Shown here: in pieces, positions 62,151-64,000 of the stretch | Position numbering within the stretch: position 1 is the stretch's first letter | Layout of the letters: each line of letters starts with the position of its first letter | From: Phenylobacterium sp. | GTDB taxonomy: Bacteria > Pseudomonadota > Alphaproteobacteria > Caulobacterales > Caulobacteraceae | DNA: 64,000 nucleotides | Direction of reading: 5' to 3' | NCBI RefSeq assembly: GCF_013822795.1 | Contig: NZ_PNLB01000007.1 | Coordinates: forward strand, 62,001 to 126,000 | Program-made: the position numbers and the translations under genes | Notes under the pieces: model-generated | What the model saw: the letters and a program-made list of their open reading frames with translations, nothing else | Databases searched by the model: none | Told to the model about the DNA's origin: nothing

Positions 62151-62910
62151 CGCCTGGCGCGGACGCGGCGTCCTGATCCTGGGCGCCGCTTCGGCCATCG
62201 CAGAGGCCGTTGCGCGCGAGCTCGCCAGCCAAGGCGCGCAGCTGGTGCTGGTTGCGCGCGACGGCCCGCGGCTCGAGGCGATCGCCGCCGATCTGCGCGT
62301 GCGCGGCTCACCCAACGTCGCGGTCCGAGCGCTGGACCTGGTGGAGGCCGAGCCAACTGACGAACTGCTGCAGTCGCTGGCTGATCAAATCGGTGGTTTC
62401 GACACCGCGCTGATCGCGCACGGCCTGCTGGGCGACCAGACCCGCGCCGAGCAAGACGCCGCGCACGCCGCTGCGCTGATCGACGTCAACTTCACCTCCG
62501 CCGGTCTCTGGGCGTTGGCCCTCGCCCGCCGGCTGGAACGCACGGATGGCCGCAACGGCGTGGTCGCGGCGATCGGCAGCGTGGCCGGCGACCGCGGCCG
62601 CAGTTCGAACTTCGTCTATGGCGCCGCCAAGGCGGGACTGGCCGTGCTGATGCAAGGCCTGGCCCATCGCAGCGCGCTGCATGGCGGTCCCAAGGCGGTG
62701 GTGTTCAAGCTGGGCTTCGTCGACACCCCGATGACCGCCGACCTGCCCAAGGGCGGACCGCTGTGGGCCACGCCGGGCGCGGTGGCGAAGGTCATCGTCA
62801 AGGGCCTGAACGGGCGCAGCGCCATCGTCTACGGCCCCTGGTTCTGGCGCTATGTCATGCTGATCATCCGGCTGCTGCCGCAGCCGGTCATCGCCCGGAT
62901 CGACATCTAG
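62140..62910 (+). CDS. dprE2: Decaprenylphosphoryl-2-keto-ribose reductase-like SDR (DprE2 family)
   Basis: A 256-residue classical SDR. NAD(P) motif ILGAASAIAEAVARELASQG, IAHGLLGDQ, active site AAIGSVAGDRGRSSNFVYGAAKAGL (Ser, Tyr, Lys) and VVFKLGFVDTPMTADL. The C-terminal VYGPWFWRYVMLIIRLLPQ matches the membrane-associating tail of mycobacterial DprE2 (FRYVMMVLRHIP-like). With DprE1 it completes the C2 epimerisation of polyprenyl-phosphoryl ribose to arabinose. It is the last gene of the overlapping operon; a convergent PepSY gene follows after 17 bases. Confidence 0.9.
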   Translation: MTNNAWRGRGVLILGAASAIAEAVARELASQGAQLVLVARDGPRLEAIAADLRVRGSPNVAVRALDLVEAEPTDELLQSLADQIGGFDTALIAHGLLGDQTRAEQDAAHAAALIDVNFTSAGLWALALARRLERTDGRNGVVAAIGSVAGDRGRSSNFVYGAAKAGLAVLMQGLAHRSALHGGPKAVVFKLGFVDTPMTADLPKGGPLWATPGAVAKVIVKGLNGRSAIVYGPWFWRYVMLIIRLLPQPVIARIDI

Positions 62911-62927
62911 TCGTCCGGGCGGCCGTC

Positions 62928-63656
62928 TCAGCCCTTCGCGCGGCCTTCGCGCAGCCGCTCGATCGGGTCGAGCAGATAGGCGAAGTCCTGACGGCGGAAG
63001 CTGCGGAACAGCAGGATCACGCCGCTGAGCGTCAGCCAGGTCACGCCGCTGGCGACCGTGATGATCAGCGGGTGGTTGAAGCTCTCCCGCTTGGTGTAGT
63101 CCATGATGTGGATCATCCAGAAGATGTCCCACAGCCGCCAAGTGTCGTTGCGCAGCAGCTGCATCTCGCCGGTCGCCGCCGACATGAACAGCGTGGTGCG
63201 CTCCGCATCGGCGAACTCCACCCGCCAGGCCGGCAGTTCGGCGGTGCGTGACTCGACATCCGGCTTCTCGACTTTGCGGATAGACGTGACGCCTTCCGGA
63301 CCGGCGAAGGCCGCGGCGGCCAGCGCCCCGGCCTTGGCCGCATCGATGACCACCGGCTGGCCGGTCGCCGCGTCGAGCAGCTTGATCCCCGAGGGCGTCG
63401 TCGCCTGGTAGACCTGCGACGTCCCGAGGGTCTTCAGCTGCAGTTTCAGCACCGGCTCACCCAGCGTGGCCGCCACCTGGGCCAGGGACAGCGCCTGGGC
63501 CGGCAGCATCGGCGGCGCGGCCTCGCGGACCGCCCCTTCTCCGGCGACCTTGTGATGGTCCAGCAAGGCCATCATCGCGCCGCTGATCGACCAGAGCAGC
63601 ATCTGCAGGCCCAGCACCAGGCCGAACCACTTGTGAAGTGTGCGGATCAGAAACAT
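62928..63656 (-). CDS. PepSY domain-containing membrane protein
   Basis: A 242-residue protein starting MFLIRTLHKWFGLVLGLQML, an N-terminal anchor with the RTLHKWFGLVLGLQ pattern of PepSY-TM proteins. It continues with an exoplasmic domain of about 150 residues (PepSY-like, LPAWRVEFADAERTTLFMSAATGEM) and then WDIFWMIHIMDYTKRESFNHPLIITVASGVTWLTLSGVILLF as the second transmembrane region. The WRLWDIFWMIHIMDY block is repeated in the neighbouring gene. PepSY-TM proteins are often linked to siderophore-iron reduction. ATG 63656 gives the natural start. Confidence 0.85.
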   Translation of the reverse strand: MFLIRTLHKWFGLVLGLQMLLWSISGAMMALLDHHKVAGEGAVREAAPPMLPAQALSLAQVAATLGEPVLKLQLKTLGTSQVYQATTPSGIKLLDAATGQPVVIDAAKAGALAAAAFAGPEGVTSIRKVEKPDVESRTAELPAWRVEFADAERTTLFMSAATGEMQLLRNDTWRLWDIFWMIHIMDYTKRESFNHPLIITVASGVTWLTLSGVILLFRSFRRQDFAYLLDPIERLREGRAKG

Positions 63657-63667
63657 CGGACGATCCC

Positions 63668-64000
63668 CTAGGCCGCTTTGCGCGCGCGGCGCCGGCGACG
63701 GAAACTGTAGAGCAGCAGCCAGCCGCCGGTGGCCGAGGTCGCGACAGCCATCCAGGTGGCCACGCGCAGCAGCAGGTTGTTCACGTCGGTGCGCGCCTCG
63801 TAGTCCATGATGTGGAGCATCCAGACGAAGTCGAAGGTGCGCCACAGGTCGTGGCGCTTGGCCACCAGCTCGCCGGACTGCGGCGAGATGTAGAGCGTCG
63901 GCTTCCACAGACCTTCGAACTCGACCCGCCAGATCGGCACCTGCCGCCCCTTGATCTCGCCGGGGGCGACGTCGAGCAGTTCGACGCTCTTGACCCCGCC
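63668..64000 (-). CDS. PepSY domain-containing membrane protein, C-terminal part (start beyond window)
   Basis: The minus-strand frame is open to the window edge (SVELLDVAPGEIKGRQ then VPIWRVEFEGLWKPTLYIS). It carries the same architecture as the downstream gene: PepSY strand IWRVEF, SPQSGELVAKRHDLWRTFDFVWMLHIMDYEA, a transmembrane helix VATWMAVATSATGGWLLLYSF and a basic tail RRRRRARKAA. About 110 residues are visible. It is 11 bases upstream of its paralogue, so the two look like a tandem duplication in one operon. Confidence 0.82.
   Translation of the reverse strand, partial: GGVKSVELLDVAPGEIKGRQVPIWRVEFEGLWKPTLYISPQSGELVAKRHDLWRTFDFVWMLHIMDYEARTDVNNLLLRVATWMAVATSATGGWLLLYSFRRRRRARKAA

Overview
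The window is a gene-dense, high-GC chromosomal segment from an alphaproteobacterium, most probably a member of the Caulobacterales (Caulobacter/Phenylobacterium-like). This assignment is inferred from gene content: a HdaA-type DnaA regulator followed by ppk and ppx, Shemin-pathway hemA, a MucR/Ros regulator, a DUF2842 protein, the DUF177-plsX-fabH-ihfA-merR order, and the nrdR-rib-nusB-thiL order. There is no sign of prophage, insertion sequence or CRISPR. Most of the segment is core metabolism, with accessory islands at the right-hand end.

Layout. 1-3.7 kb: rplM (cut by the window edge) with a recognisable promoter, a Tat-exported PhoX-type phosphatase, heme A synthase and two small membrane proteins. 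3.9-8.7 kb: tRNA-Pro(GGG), then a leftward block merR-ihfA-fabH-plsX-DUF177-cytochrome bc1 chaperone (lipid initiation and respiration), then bamE. 8.8-16.6 kb: leftward hppA, a secreted FliL-like protein, thiL, nusB, ribH, ribE, a reductase-only ribD, nrdR and glyA. 16.7-25 kb: a variant mucR, hemA, a valine-degradation operon (isobutyryl-CoA dehydrogenase, 3-hydroxyisobutyryl-CoA hydrolase, 3-hydroxyisobutyrate dehydrogenase), hemB with a NUDIX gene, and a second hydroxyisobutyrate-dehydrogenase-like gene. 25-37 kb: motB, bpt, a cytosolic-type arylsulfatase, hdaA, ppk, ppx, an alkaline phosphatase behind a Pho-box-like array, and a beta-lactamase-fold serine hydrolase. 37-48.7 kb: a LysR/MFS divergent pair, rnd, purM, a three-gene acyl-CoA operon, ndk, an ABC-F ATPase, a K+ channel with a C-terminal zinc ribbon, and tiny genes.

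49.2-53.9 kb encodes a three-subunit 2-oxoacid:acceptor oxidoreductase whose first subunit is a GltD-like flavoprotein carrying ferredoxin domains. 53.9-62.9 kb is the most distinctive region. It is a translationally coupled operon resembling the mycobacterial decaprenylphosphoryl-arabinose (DPA) pathway: a GT-C-like membrane protein, an epimerase/dehydratase, a UGM-like flavoprotein, GtrA, a HAD-UbiA fusion, DprE1 and DprE2. I propose that it makes a lipid-linked D-arabinofuranose donor, flips it across the membrane and uses it to glycosylate a surface structure. The window ends in a tandem pair of PepSY membrane proteins.

Several genes share a phosphate theme (PhoX, PhoA, ppk, ppx, hppA). 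At several convergent gene ends the leftward gene's stop codon sits in the loop of a perfect hairpin. All functional statements come from motif reading; no database search was run.
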